The notes under the pieces: model-generated
What the model was told of the DNA's origin: nothing
The model's database searches: none
What the model saw: the letters and a program-made list of their open reading frames with translations, nothing else
Translations under genes and position numbers: made by a program
Assembly (NCBI RefSeq): GCF_031177825.1
Contig: NZ_JAPSKE010000020.1
Location: 1-64,000 of the forward strand
Direction: 5' to 3'
Length of the DNA stretch: 64,000 nt
From: Paenibacillus sp.
Lineage (GTDB): Bacteria; Bacillota; Bacilli; Paenibacillales; YIM-B00363
Part shown: in pieces, positions 53,558 to 62,201 of the stretch
How positions within the stretch are numbered: position 1 is the stretch's first letter
How the letters are laid out: each line of letters begins with the position of its first letter

Positions 53558-54510
53558 AGGAGAGACGACGTCGGCCATCGGCGATCGCGGCGTTATGGCT
53601 TTGCATCGCCTTGGGGGCGCTGACCGCCTGCGAGCGGGAGCCTGGACCGGAACCGGGGCGGATCGACGGGACGACGGAGTCGACGCAGCCGGCGGGGACG
53701 GAGACGGAACCCTTCCCGGAGCATGCCTTCGACCGGGTCGCCGTCCCGCCAGGTTGGGCGTTCCGCCACGAACGCGCGGACGAAGACGGGCGGGCGTCAT
53801 ATGTCCTTAGGGAATACGCCGTCGACGACGCGCCGGCGGTCGTTCGCCGCTGGTTTCTGGAGGAGCTCGATCGGGTCGGCGGTACGGTCGTATGGTCGCA
53901 TGGCGGGGAGGAGGACGCATCGCAGGACGTCGATTACGGGGCGATCGCGGAAATTCCTTCCCCGGCCGGGAACGAAACGCTAAGCGTCTATTACGGATCG
54001 ACCGCGGGAGCGCCGAACGTCGCGCTGCTCCGAACGCGGTACGCGGACGGCCTGCAGGAACAGCCTTATCTCGAAGATCATCCGCTGGTCGTTACGGTGC
54101 CGATGGCGGATGGGTCGGAGAAGGACGTGTTCCGGGGGTACTACGAGCATGAGCATACGGACATCTACCTTGTGCATTTCTATACGGCGGCGTTTTTTAA
54201 GGAGCTAGAGCGGACGGAAGGCGCGCTTCGCGCGGAGCCGGCGTTTCGGGTCGGGTATTTCGACGAGAAGGGAGAAGAGCTGGACCCGTACGAAAACGAA
54301 GTGACCGAATCGTCGAAATTCGGCGTGAAGTTCGACCCCGGCGCGTTGCCCGAGGGGGAGCGGGAGCGAGCCGCCTTCCTGCGGGCGCTGGCCCGAACGG
54401 CGCTGCTCGGCGATCGGTCGATCTATCGGGACGTGCCGGCCGACAAGGCGCTTTACTTCTGGATCGGCGCGAAACAAATCGCGGTCGTGACCGCGGGGGA
54501 TTTGCTGTAG
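53554..54510 (+). CDS. Lipoprotein of unknown function, coupled to mocR
   Basis: 318 residues: Arg-rich start and signal helix (MKERRRRPSAIAALWLCIALGALTAC) with lipobox LTAC (Cys26), an acidic linker, then a globular region with no recognisable family (PPGWAFRHERADEDGRASYVLREYAVDD; VTVPMADGSEKDVFRGYYEHEHTDIYLVHFYT; ALYFWIGAKQIAVVTAGDLL). Its ATG overlaps the stop codon of mocR (ATGA) and GGAGGG lies inside mocR, so it is translationally coupled to a cytoplasmic regulator, an unusual pairing. Confidence 0.75.
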   Translation: MKERRRRPSAIAALWLCIALGALTACEREPGPEPGRIDGTTESTQPAGTETEPFPEHAFDRVAVPPGWAFRHERADEDGRASYVLREYAVDDAPAVVRRWFLEELDRVGGTVVWSHGGEEDASQDVDYGAIAEIPSPAGNETLSVYYGSTAGAPNVALLRTRYADGLQEQPYLEDHPLVVTVPMADGSEKDVFRGYYEHEHTDIYLVHFYTAAFFKELERTEGALRAEPAFRVGYFDEKGEELDPYENEVTESSKFGVKFDPGALPEGERERAAFLRALARTALLGDRSIYRDVPADKALYFWIGAKQIAVVTAGDLL

Positions 54511-54539
54511 CCGTATAAATCTAGCGAAACTTGGCCATC

Positions 54540-54573
54540 CTCTCTAGTAAATAGAATTCGGTTACTAGAGGAG
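54540..54573 (+). promoter_or_regulatory. Hairpin that could mask the ribosome site of the next gene
   Basis: CTAGTAA (54544-54550) pairs with TTACTAG (54562-54568) and the stem extends by two to three pairs into the GAGGAG ribosome site (54568-54573) of the gene starting at 54582. Confidence 0.35.
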
Positions 54574-54581
54574 CGATTCGG

Positions 54582-55136
54582 ATGAAGAGGTTTGTCGGAT
54601 GGATGGCGGGAGCGGCATTGGCGTTGGTATGCGCGGCGGGGCTCGGCGGGTGGATGCCCGCCTTCGCGGCGAACGCCTCCTCCGGTTCGCCGGCGGACGA
54701 CGCGTCGCGCCTCGCCGCGCTGGCTTCCGGGCTCATCGCCGAGGACGGCCGATTGTGGGTCGTCGGCGTTCGCACGTCGGACGGACTCGCGCGATGGAGC
54801 GGCGAGGACGAGGCGGAAGCGCTCCGATGGATCGAGCGGCGGCAGGCGTCGCTGGAAGGCGAGAACGCCGATTGGTTCGTCAACGTCCAAGGGACGCTCG
54901 TTCCCGCCGACGTGGAAGCGGTTTGGCCCCGCCTGACGGACGCCGCCGATACGACGCTCGTCGAAGGGTACGAGGATGGAACGACGTTCAGCTACAGCTA
55001 CCGCGCGCCGACGTTCTCGGCGTCGGTGGGCGAAGGCGACGGCTCGATCCACCTGATGGCCGCCGCGCATCTGGACACGGAGACGGGGCTGTGGCGGCTG
55101 ACGCTTGGCACGCCGGTCGTCATGATCGAGTACTAG
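54582..55136 (+). CDS. Secreted hypothetical protein
   Basis: 184 residues with a cleavable-type signal peptide (MKRFVGWMAGAALALVCAAGLGGWMPAFAANASS; probable cleavage after AFA). The mature part (SRLAALASGLIAEDGRLWVVGVRTSDG; ENADWFVNVQGTLVPADVEAVWPRLTDAADTTLVEGYEDGTTFSYSYRAPTF) is acidic and beta-rich, family unknown. GAGGAG lies 8 bases before the ATG, within a possible hairpin. Confidence 0.65.
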   Translation: MKRFVGWMAGAALALVCAAGLGGWMPAFAANASSGSPADDASRLAALASGLIAEDGRLWVVGVRTSDGLARWSGEDEAEALRWIERRQASLEGENADWFVNVQGTLVPADVEAVWPRLTDAADTTLVEGYEDGTTFSYSYRAPTFSASVGEGDGSIHLMAAAHLDTETGLWRLTLGTPVVMIEY

Positions 55137-55264
55137 AGAGGCGGAACCTCCCTAAATTGGAAAATAATTTTCGTTCGTCGGAAGGAACTGTTGTTCGCAT
55201 GTCGAAATGATAGGGAACAACTGGCGAGGACGGAGATCAACCCATTTTCCCGAGGGGGTAGCCC

Positions 55265-56362
55265 ATGAGCAAGAGAGTGTTAGTATTGGTCGGAACGAAC
55301 AAAGGCGTATTTTTCTACGAATCCAACGAGGATCGGCGGGAGTGGAGCCTGAAGGGACCGTTCCTGTCCGGCTGGGAGGCGTACAGCGTGTTCGGCGACG
55401 GCCGCAGCGGGCGGTTGTTCGCGGGCACGTCGCATGCGGCGTACGGTCCGTCCATCCGCGTGTCCGACGATTTCGGCGAGAGCTGGACGCAGATCGAGGA
55501 CAGTCCGTCGTTCTCGCAAGAAAGCGGTTTCTCGATGAACCGGATTTGGCAGATCGCGCCGGGGCACGAGAGCGAGCCGGGAACGCTGTTCGCGGGCACG
55601 GAAGAGGCGGGTCTGTTCGTCAGCCGCGACGGCGGGGACCACTGGCGGGAGCTCGACGCGCTCACGAAGCATCCGACGCGGCCGAATTGGTTCCCGGGGG
55701 CTGGCGGCATGTGCCTGCATACGATTCTCGTCGACCCGCGGAACGCGAAGCGGATGTGGGTGGCGATGTCGGCGGTCGGCGTATTCCGGACCGAGGACGG
55801 CGGCGAGACGTGGCAGCCGCGCAACGTCGGCCTCGCCCGCGTGCCGACGGGCCAGCCGTACGACGAGGTCGGCTATTGTATCCATAAGATGGTGCTGGAT
55901 CCGGCGAACCCGGATACGCTCTACATGCAGGAGCACGGAGGCGTGTTCCAGTCGAACGACGGCGGCGACAGCTGGTTCCCGATCGAGGAAGGACTGACGA
56001 TGAAGGAAGGCGATATGCCGTTCGGCTTCCCGATCGTCGTCGCCCCGAACGGCGATTTATTTCTCGCGCCGCTCGAGAGCAGCGAGCTGCGGACGATGCG
56101 GGACGGCAAGCTGCTCGTGTACGGTCGTTCGCGGGGCGACGACGCATGGGCGCCGGTCGGCGACGTCGTGCCGGACGAACAGCGGCACGTAAGCGTGCTG
56201 CGCGACGCGATGGCGGTCGACGGCTTGGATTCGTACGGCGTGTACTTCGGGACGACGTCGGGCGAGGCGTTCTGTTCGATCGACCGAGGGCGGACGTGGA
56301 CGCGCCTGCCGGGTCAGCTGTCGCGCATCCTGTCGGTGAAAACCTGGGTGCTGGAGGCGTAG
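55265..56362 (+). CDS. BNR/Asp-box beta-propeller protein (sialidase/sortilin-like fold)
   Basis: 365 residues, no signal peptide, so cytoplasmic. Repeated Asp-box motifs S-x-D-x-G-x-x-W mark the blades: VSDDFGESWTQ, VSRDGGDHWRE, TEDGGETWQP, SNDGGDSWFP, SIDRGRTWTR. Catalytic sialidase residues (Arg triad, Tyr/Glu) are not evident, so this is more likely a binding scaffold than a glycosidase. It is followed at 5 bases by a ubiquitin-like protein gene and then an E1-like gene in the same direction, so it may be the substrate, adaptor or target of that pair. Confidence 0.85.
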   Translation: MSKRVLVLVGTNKGVFFYESNEDRREWSLKGPFLSGWEAYSVFGDGRSGRLFAGTSHAAYGPSIRVSDDFGESWTQIEDSPSFSQESGFSMNRIWQIAPGHESEPGTLFAGTEEAGLFVSRDGGDHWRELDALTKHPTRPNWFPGAGGMCLHTILVDPRNAKRMWVAMSAVGVFRTEDGGETWQPRNVGLARVPTGQPYDEVGYCIHKMVLDPANPDTLYMQEHGGVFQSNDGGDSWFPIEEGLTMKEGDMPFGFPIVVAPNGDLFLAPLESSELRTMRDGKLLVYGRSRGDDAWAPVGDVVPDEQRHVSVLRDAMAVDGLDSYGVYFGTTSGEAFCSIDRGRTWTRLPGQLSRILSVKTWVLEA

Positions 56363-56367
56363 CGGGA

Positions 56368-56643
56368 ATGCTCATCGAGGTCAGCGTGCCGATGCTGCTC
56401 AGCGACTGCACGAAGGGAAAGACGCGGTTCCCGCTGGAAGCGGAGACGCTCGGGGAGGCGCTCGATCGATTGGCTTCGGACTACCCTCTGCTGAAGCGCC
56501 ACCTGTATACGGAGCAAGGGAAGCTGAGACAGCATGTGCTCCTCTTCCTGAACGATGATAATATAGAGTGGTTGGAACGGTTCGACGTCCCTCTGCAGGC
56601 GGGGGACAAGCTGCGCGTGCTGCAGGCCGTCTCCGGCGGATAA
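56368..56643 (+). CDS. MoaD/ThiS-type ubiquitin-like protein
   Basis: 91 residues with a beta-grasp layout: MLIEVSVPMLLSDCTKGKTRFPLEAETLGEALDRLASDYPLLKRHL, LFLNDDNIEWLERFDVPLQAGDKLRVLQAVSGG. It ends in Gly-Gly, the residue pair adenylated by E1-like enzymes in MoaD, ThiS and ubiquitin. The conserved 'N-D-D' turn and 'L-x-A-G-D-x-L' strand are typical. ATG 56368 is 10 bases after GGAGG inside the propeller gene. Possible roles are sulfur carrier or protein modifier; no moaE or thiG is present nearby. Confidence 0.88.
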   Translation: MLIEVSVPMLLSDCTKGKTRFPLEAETLGEALDRLASDYPLLKRHLYTEQGKLRQHVLLFLNDDNIEWLERFDVPLQAGDKLRVLQAVSGG

Positions 56644-56661
56644 GGGAGGAGGCGCGGGACC

Positions 56662-57687
56662 GTGGCGGATTTGGAACGGTATTCGAGGCAGATGCGGTTC
56701 GCGCCGATCGGCGCGGCGGGACAAGAACGTCTCGGCGCTTCCGGCGCGTTGATCGTCGGCATGGGGGCGCTCGGCGCCGTCCTCGCGAGCCATATGGTTC
56801 GCTCCGGCGTCGGGCTCGTCCGGTTTGCGGACCGCGATTACGTAGAGAAGAGCAATCTGCAGCGGCAGATGTTATACGACGAGGACGACGCGGAGGCCGG
56901 GCTGCCGAAGGCGGTCGCGGCGGAGCGCAAGCTGTCGCGCATCAACTCCGGCGTCCGGCTCGAGCCGGTCGTGGCGGACGTGACGGGGGCGAACGCGGAG
57001 GCGCTGCTCGACGGCGTCGACATCGTGCTCGACGGGACGGACAACTTCCGCACGAGGCTGTTGCTGAACGACGCTTGTTATAAGCATGGCAAGCCGTTCG
57101 TGTACGGCGGCGCGGTCAGCTCGCAGGGCATGACCGCCGTCTTCGTGCCGGGCGAGACGTCGTGTCTGCGCTGCCTGATCGGGTCGGACCCGGACGGCGG
57201 GGGCGAGACGTGCGATACGATCGGCGTCGTCTCGCCGATCGTCGATATCGTCGCGTCGTTCCAGGCGATCGAAGCGCTGAAGCTGCTCGTCGGCGCCTCG
57301 GAGGCGCGGCGGAGGAGCTTGTTGTCGCTGGAGATATGGCGGCATCAGCTGTTCGACATGAAGCTTCCGCCTTCGAAGCTCGATTGCCCGACGTGCGGCG
57401 CCGCCGGTTCGCGCCGGTATCCGTCGCTCGACGCGGCGGAGAGCGAGACGACGACGCTGTGCGGGCGGGAGACGGTGCAGGTGCGCGCGTCGAAGCCGTT
57501 CGATCTGGAACGGCTCGCGGAGCGGCTGGCGCCGGTGTGCGCTTTGGAGCGCAACCCGTTCCTGTTGCGCGCGACGCTGCCGGAAGGGGAACGCCTCGTG
57601 CTGTTCCCGGACGGGCGGACGCTCGTGCAGGGCACGGAGGACGTGGCGCGGGCGAAGAGCTTGTACGACCGGTATGTCGGCGGATGA
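56662..57687 (+). CDS. ThiF/MoeB/HesA-family E1-like adenylyltransferase
   Basis: 341 residues, GTG start. Rossmann loop LIVGMGALGAVLASHM (~31-42), FADRDYVEKSNLQRQMLY, DGTDNFRTRLLLNDACYKHGKPFVYGG, first zinc pair SCLRCL, catalytic-Cys region GETCDTIGVVSPIVDIVASFQAIEALKLLVG, second zinc pair CPTCG. A C-terminal ~85 residues (VQVRASKPFDLERLAERLAPVCALERNPFLLRATLPEGERLVLFPDGRTLVQG) resemble the extra domain of some MoeB-like proteins in place of rhodanese. It should adenylate the C-terminal Gly of the protein encoded immediately upstream (18-base gap). Confidence 0.92.
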   Translation: MADLERYSRQMRFAPIGAAGQERLGASGALIVGMGALGAVLASHMVRSGVGLVRFADRDYVEKSNLQRQMLYDEDDAEAGLPKAVAAERKLSRINSGVRLEPVVADVTGANAEALLDGVDIVLDGTDNFRTRLLLNDACYKHGKPFVYGGAVSSQGMTAVFVPGETSCLRCLIGSDPDGGGETCDTIGVVSPIVDIVASFQAIEALKLLVGASEARRRSLLSLEIWRHQLFDMKLPPSKLDCPTCGAAGSRRYPSLDAAESETTTLCGRETVQVRASKPFDLERLAERLAPVCALERNPFLLRATLPEGERLVLFPDGRTLVQGTEDVARAKSLYDRYVGG

Positions 57688-57833
57688 ACGCGCAAAGACC
57701 CAGGGAGCTCGGATGGACCGAGCTTCGCCTGGGTCTTTGTTTTGCGTGGAGCGGGCGGGCAGTAGCGGGGATCTACGAACGGGAAAAGTTCCCGTTACTT
57801 TCATGGCCGATGCCGAAATTGGCCGCCTGAACG

Positions 57834-57906
57834 GGAAAACCTCCCTCTCATTTGCCTGAAATGGACCGATAAGCCCGGATTCAGCAAAATGAGTGGGAGG
57901 TTTTCC
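57834..57906. terminator. Bidirectional terminator (shared repeat, copy 2)
   Basis: GGAAAACCTCCC-T-CTCATTT (57834-57853) pairs with AAATGAG-T-GGGAGGTTTTCC (57887-57906) with one mismatch, and the stem continues a few pairs inward (CCTGAA/TTCAG). The outer 12 bp and T-runs are identical to the element at 8454-8526. It lies between convergent genes. Confidence 0.8.
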
Positions 57907-57965
57907 GTTTCCCAACGGATTTGACGGGCGAAACTCACGAATGAGCGGATCTGTTCCCTCTCGCC

Positions 57966-59246
57966 TCACGCCTCGGCGGCCGGCTTCAGCGCGCCCTTCT
58001 CCGAGGCGCTCCGCGGCTTCGAGATGCCGCGGACGAGTCCGTACTGCGCGACGCCCGCGACGAGCAGCAAGCCGGCGATGACGCCGAACGCGGCCGCCCC
58101 GCCCCACAGCTCGAAGACGACGCCGAAGGCGACCGGCCCGAGGCCGCGGGACAGCTGCATGTTCATGCTGTACACCGAGAAGTACCGGCCTCGCATATGT
58201 TCCGGAGCGATCATCGAGACGGCCTTCTGCAGATGCGGGCCGCTCAGCATTTCGCCGAAGGAGAAGAGGACCTCGGCGAACAGCAGCAGCGCGAACCACG
58301 GCGCGAAGCCGTACCCGAGCGCGACGCAGGCGAGGAGGCCGTACGAGAGCAGCACTACGCGGTGGGTCGCCCACGATTCGGTCCAACGCGCCACCGGAAT
58401 TTGCAGCAGCATGACGATCAGTCCGTTCATCGACAGCATCGTCGTGAGCATCATCTTGTAGTCGTCCGCGAACGTCGTCTGCAGGTGCAGCGGCAGCACC
58501 GTTTCTACTTGCGCATACAGCAGGCTGATCGGAATGACCAAGCCGGTCATCGCGAACAGCAGCCCATGGCCGCGGAACGTCAGCCGTTCCGACGGTCCGG
58601 CCGCCGCCGCGCCCGCCGCGTCCGCGCCGGCTCCCGCCGTCTTCGGCGGCAGCGTCTCGGGGATGTACCGCAGCACGAGCGCCAAGTACGCGACGAAGGT
58701 GACGGCCGAGAAGGCGAATACGATCTTCGGCTCCCACGTGAAGACGAGCAAGCCGAGCATCGGCCCGAAGGCGGCGCCGACGTTGAACGCCGCGTGCAGC
58801 GCGGCGAACACCTCGGCCCGGCGCTCCGGCCCGACGATGTCGGCGACCTGGGCGTTCGCCGCCGGATAGAACAGGCTCATGCCCACGCCGTTCAGGATCG
58901 AAAACAACGCGAAATGCCACAGCTCCTCGGACGCCGCGAAGCCCGCCATCGCCGCCGCGTTGACGATCAGCGCGCCGACCATGAGCGGCTTGCGTCCGTA
59001 TTTATCGGCGAGGCCGCCGCCCCATAAGCCGACGAACATCGATGTCAGCGGCTGCAGGCCGACGATCAGCATCGGCAGCAGCACCGAGCCCTCCAGCTTG
59101 TCGTACAAGTAAAGCACCATGAACGGGCGAATCATGAAATTCGCGACGGTCGTCAGCGCGGTGCCGACGAGGCGAATCCAGATCGCGCGGTCGTAGCGGC
59201 CGGCGAGGCCGGCGAAGCGTCCTCTTCTCCACATACTCTCCCACAC
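57966..59246 (-). CDS. MFS multidrug-type transporter
   Basis: 426 residues, 12 helices: AIWIRLVGTALTTVANFMIRPFMVLYLY, the MFS motif A-like GGGLADKYGRKPLMVG, and motif C-like NGVGMSLFYPAANAQVADIV, then a long Ala/Gly-rich central loop (TAGAGADAAGAAAAG) and a second half. The YttB/Bcr-like group exports diverse compounds. Start either GTG 59246 or ATG 59234. A TATAAT lies upstream on the minus strand near 59290. Confidence 0.85.
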   Translation of the reverse strand: MWESMWRRGRFAGLAGRYDRAIWIRLVGTALTTVANFMIRPFMVLYLYDKLEGSVLLPMLIVGLQPLTSMFVGLWGGGLADKYGRKPLMVGALIVNAAAMAGFAASEELWHFALFSILNGVGMSLFYPAANAQVADIVGPERRAEVFAALHAAFNVGAAFGPMLGLLVFTWEPKIVFAFSAVTFVAYLALVLRYIPETLPPKTAGAGADAAGAAAAGPSERLTFRGHGLLFAMTGLVIPISLLYAQVETVLPLHLQTTFADDYKMMLTTMLSMNGLIVMLLQIPVARWTESWATHRVVLLSYGLLACVALGYGFAPWFALLLFAEVLFSFGEMLSGPHLQKAVSMIAPEHMRGRYFSVYSMNMQLSRGLGPVAFGVVFELWGGAAAFGVIAGLLLVAGVAQYGLVRGISKPRSASEKGALKPAAEA

Positions 59247-59346
59247 CCCGTGTTCTCTCTATAAGCGATTCAACTATTGTGTTTCATTATATCGGGGCGG
59301 AAAGAAACAAAAAGAGTAATTTCGCGAACGGGGATTTCCCCTTTTT

Positions 59347-60270
59347 CTACAAGCCGCCGATCAGCGCAATGACGACGGCCACCGTAAAGATGCTGAAGAC
59401 GGTCGACGAAAATACCGCTTGCGAAGCGAAGTCCGGTTCGTTGTCGAATTCGACGGCGAGCAGTACGCTGCTCAGCGACGTGGGCACGGCGCACGACAGG
59501 ACGAGCGCCTGGGCCAGCAAACCCTCGTACCCGAGCAGCCAGACGGCGAGGAAGCCGAGCGCGGGCGAGACGAGCAGGCGCAGTCCGTTCGAGAAGAAGA
59601 CGAGATCGAACTTCGAGAGGCTCCACTTCATGTTGCCGAGCTGGGCGCCGAGCGTGAGCAGCGCGGTCGCGATGAACGCCTGCGCGATGTATTCGAGCGG
59701 CGTATAGATCGGCGAAGGCACCGGCACGTCGAAGCCCTTCATCAGGAGCGCGACCGGGACGACGTAGATGGCCGGGAACGTGAAGACGACTTTGAGCGCT
59801 TGTTTCAGTTCCATTTTCCGAGCGTTGATCGTGAAGATGCCGAACGTGTTCGGCAGCAGGCTCTGGATGACCATGATAATGAGCTGAATCGACATCGTGA
59901 ACGGGTTGCTGGCGAAGACGAGCTGGTTGAGCGGGATGGCGAAGTTGGCGCTGTTGTAGAAGATAACGCTGTTCCGCATCGCGGACGGCATGCCTTCCTT
60001 CAACCCGCGCAGGCGGATGAACAGCTCGACGACGGCCATCAGCATCGCATAGAACACGGCGAAAAAGAGCAGCGTCCGAAACGCGGTATCGGTCGTGAAC
60101 GTAGATTCATAAAGCATCGTAAACAGCATGGCCGGCGAGAAGAAATAGAAGTTCAGCTTGGACAGCGTCCGGATATCGAGCTTGAACGCGCGCTGCAGCG
60201 CGACGCCGAGGCCGATCATAATGGACAACGGAACGACGTTATTGAGCAGGATGTGCGTAAAGATCGTCAT
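59347..60270 (-). CDS. AEC (auxin efflux carrier) family transporter
   Basis: 307 residues with 10 helices: IFTHILLNNVVPLSIMIGLGVALQRAFKLD, SAMRNSVIFYNSANFAIPLNQLVF (the N-x-x-N region of the family crossover), AQAFIATALLTLGAQLGNM, and LVLSCAVPTSLSSVLLAVEFDNEPDFASQAVFSST. Bacterial AEC proteins move malate, malonate or related acids. ATG 60270 with GGAGAA upstream. Divergent from the Yip1-like gene. Confidence 0.88.
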   Translation of the reverse strand: MTIFTHILLNNVVPLSIMIGLGVALQRAFKLDIRTLSKLNFYFFSPAMLFTMLYESTFTTDTAFRTLLFFAVFYAMLMAVVELFIRLRGLKEGMPSAMRNSVIFYNSANFAIPLNQLVFASNPFTMSIQLIIMVIQSLLPNTFGIFTINARKMELKQALKVVFTFPAIYVVPVALLMKGFDVPVPSPIYTPLEYIAQAFIATALLTLGAQLGNMKWSLSKFDLVFFSNGLRLLVSPALGFLAVWLLGYEGLLAQALVLSCAVPTSLSSVLLAVEFDNEPDFASQAVFSSTVFSIFTVAVVIALIGGL

Positions 60271-60329
60271 GATGGGTTCTCCACGTTCTCTCGTTTGATT
60301 TGTAAGTGCCATTATACCATGGGTTAGCG

Positions 60330-60355
60330 GCGGGCGACGCCCGCTATGTTATAAT
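60330..60355 (+). promoter_or_regulatory. Putative promoter of the Yip1-like gene
   Basis: TATAAT at 60350-60355, preceded by GCGGGC-GAC-GCCCGC (60330-60344), a perfect 6-3-6 inverted repeat in the -20 to -35 region that could be an operator. No clear -35. Confidence 0.4.
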
Positions 60356-60393
60356 TCTAGCAAGGATTGGTAGATTTCTATGGAGGGATGAAA

Positions 60394-61056
60394 ATGGCAT
60401 TTTTCCAAGTATTAATCTCCCCGACGGCGGCGTTCGAGCGGCTGCGGGAACGAGGGGGCTGGATCGTCGCGCTCCTGCTCGTGTCCGCGTTGTCCGTCGC
60501 GGCGACGTATTTGCAATGGCCCTTGATCGAAAAGGAAATGCTCGCGCAGTTCGAGGCGCAGCAGCAACCGCTTGGAGCGGCCGAGATGGAGACGATCCTG
60601 AATATTTCCCGCGTGACGGCCTGGATCACCGGAGCGGTCATGCCGGCCGCGCTCATGTTTTTCGTCGGTCTTCTGCTCTTCTTGCTGAACATGATCGTTC
60701 GCGGCGAAGGAACGTACATGCAACTGTCCAAGGTTTCCTTGTATTCGATGATCCCCGGTTTGCTCGGCGGGCTGTTGACGACCGCGCTGGCGAAGGCGTT
60801 CGACGCCGATTCGATCACCGACGTCATGCTCAACGGCGGGGTACTCTTCACGGAGAAAACGGGGTTCCTCTTCACGCTCGTCTCGTCCGTGCTGGATCCG
60901 TTCGGCCTGTGGAGCCTCGTGCTGACGGTCGTCGGGGCCGCGGTCATGATGCGGAAATCCCCGAAGTCGGTCGCATTCTGGATCGTCGGCGCTTGGCTGC
61001 TCGTTCGTCTCGGCACGTCGCTCTTCGCGCTCATTCCGGCCGCGCCGGCGGCGTAA
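60394..61056 (+). CDS. Yip1 domain family membrane protein
   Basis: 220 residues, five hydrophobic segments: N-terminal LISPTAAFERLRERGGWIVALLLVSALSVAATYLQ is the Yip1/YIF1 family lead (amphipathic PxxAFxRLRE then TM1); then VTAWITGAVMPAALMFFVGLLLFLLNMIV, a GEGTYMQLSKVSLYSMIPGLLGGLL block, and two C-terminal helices. Bacterial members often precede MacAB-like exporters, as here (next three genes). GGAGGG 6 bases before ATG 60394. Confidence 0.85.
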   Translation: MAFFQVLISPTAAFERLRERGGWIVALLLVSALSVAATYLQWPLIEKEMLAQFEAQQQPLGAAEMETILNISRVTAWITGAVMPAALMFFVGLLLFLLNMIVRGEGTYMQLSKVSLYSMIPGLLGGLLTTALAKAFDADSITDVMLNGGVLFTEKTGFLFTLVSSVLDPFGLWSLVLTVVGAAVMMRKSPKSVAFWIVGAWLLVRLGTSLFALIPAAPAA

Positions 61057-61115
61057 TTCGCGGTCGCGGAGCACTCGAATCCTACAGAATCCTACATACG
61101 AAAGGTTGACCCTTC

Positions 61116-62201
61116 ATGCGGAAGAAATGGCTATGGCTGCTTGCGCTCGTCCTCGTCGTCGGCGGCCTCGCGGCCGTGAACGTCATGAGGCTCGGATCGA
61201 GTCTGACGGTGGAGCTGGCGACGGCGGAGACGGGCGTGATCGCGGAATCGGTGTTCGCGAACGGGCGCTTCCATCCGGCGTCCGAACGAACGGTGTACGC
61301 GGATCGGGCGGGACGGGTCGCCGAGGTGCACGCGAAGCCGGGCGACGCGGTGAAGGCGGGCGACCCGCTCCTGACGTACGACACCGCGGAATGGCGAAGG
61401 CAGCTCGAGGCGGAACGCAATCAGCTGGCGATCGCGGCGTTGACGCGGGAGGCGGAGCGCAAGCGCAGCTTCGAAGCGGTGCGCGGGCAGACCGACGCCG
61501 CGGAAGCGGAGAAGGTGATGGACGCCGAAGCGAGCGCCGATCGGCTGCACGCGCTGCAGACGGCGTCGACGGAAGCGAGCATCGCAGCGTTGGAGCGCAA
61601 TATCGAGAGGTCCGTCGTCCTCGCGGAGGCGGACGGCGTCGTGGCGAGCGCCGCGGTGCAGCCGGGCGCTTACGTATCTCCGGGCGCCGAAGCGTTCCGG
61701 CTCGCCGACGTGTCGCAGCTGCTCGTGAAGGCGGCGCTGAACGAGCTGGACGCCGGCAAGGTGCGGCCGGGGATGAAGGCGATCGTCTCCGGCGACGCGT
61801 TCGAGACGACGTTCGAAGGCGAGCTGACGTACGTAGCTCCGGTCGCTAGGCCGGCGGGCGTCGACGGGCTCGATTACGAGGTCGAGATCGAAGTGTCGCT
61901 GCCGCGCGGCGAAGTGCCGCCGGAGGTGGCGAAGCCCGGCTTCGCGGCGACGCTGGAGTTCGTGCTCGCGGGGGAGGAGCGGGTTCTCGTCCCGATCGAC
62001 GCGGTGCGCTACTCCGGGCAGGACGCTTATGTGTTCGGCGTAACGGACGGGGCGGCCGTGCGGCTGCCGGTGACGGTAGGCAAAGACGACGGCGAACGCA
62101 TCGAAGCGCTGAGCGGGCTCGCGGCGGGCGACGCTTACGTCTATCCCGTGCCGGAAGGCTTGACCGAAGGCGACGCCGTGAAGACGGGTGCGGACGAATG
62201 A
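61116..62201 (+). CDS. Membrane fusion/adaptor protein of an ABC exporter (HlyD/MacA-like)
   Basis: 361 residues: N-terminal anchor WLWLLALVLVVGGLAAVNVM, a biotinyl-lipoyl half (VYADRAGRVAEVHAKPGDAVKAGDPLLTYD), a short coiled coil (LEAERNQLAIAALTREAERKRSFEAV...), the second half (VVLAEADGVVASAAVQPGAYVSPGAEAFRLADVSQLLVKAALNELDA) and a C-terminal beta-barrel. In Gram-positives these adaptors bridge the permease and the cell wall. It overlaps the ATPase gene by 4 bases. Confidence 0.9.
   Translation: MRKKWLWLLALVLVVGGLAAVNVMRLGSSLTVELATAETGVIAESVFANGRFHPASERTVYADRAGRVAEVHAKPGDAVKAGDPLLTYDTAEWRRQLEAERNQLAIAALTREAERKRSFEAVRGQTDAAEAEKVMDAEASADRLHALQTASTEASIAALERNIERSVVLAEADGVVASAAVQPGAYVSPGAEAFRLADVSQLLVKAALNELDAGKVRPGMKAIVSGDAFETTFEGELTYVAPVARPAGVDGLDYEVEIEVSLPRGEVPPEVAKPGFAATLEFVLAGEERVLVPIDAVRYSGQDAYVFGVTDGAAVRLPVTVGKDDGERIEALSGLAAGDAYVYPVPEGLTEGDAVKTGADE

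Noticed and set aside
55265..56362. Active exo-alpha-sialidase
   Set aside because: Only Asp-box structural repeats are visible; no signal peptide and no convincing catalytic Arg triad or nucleophile pair.
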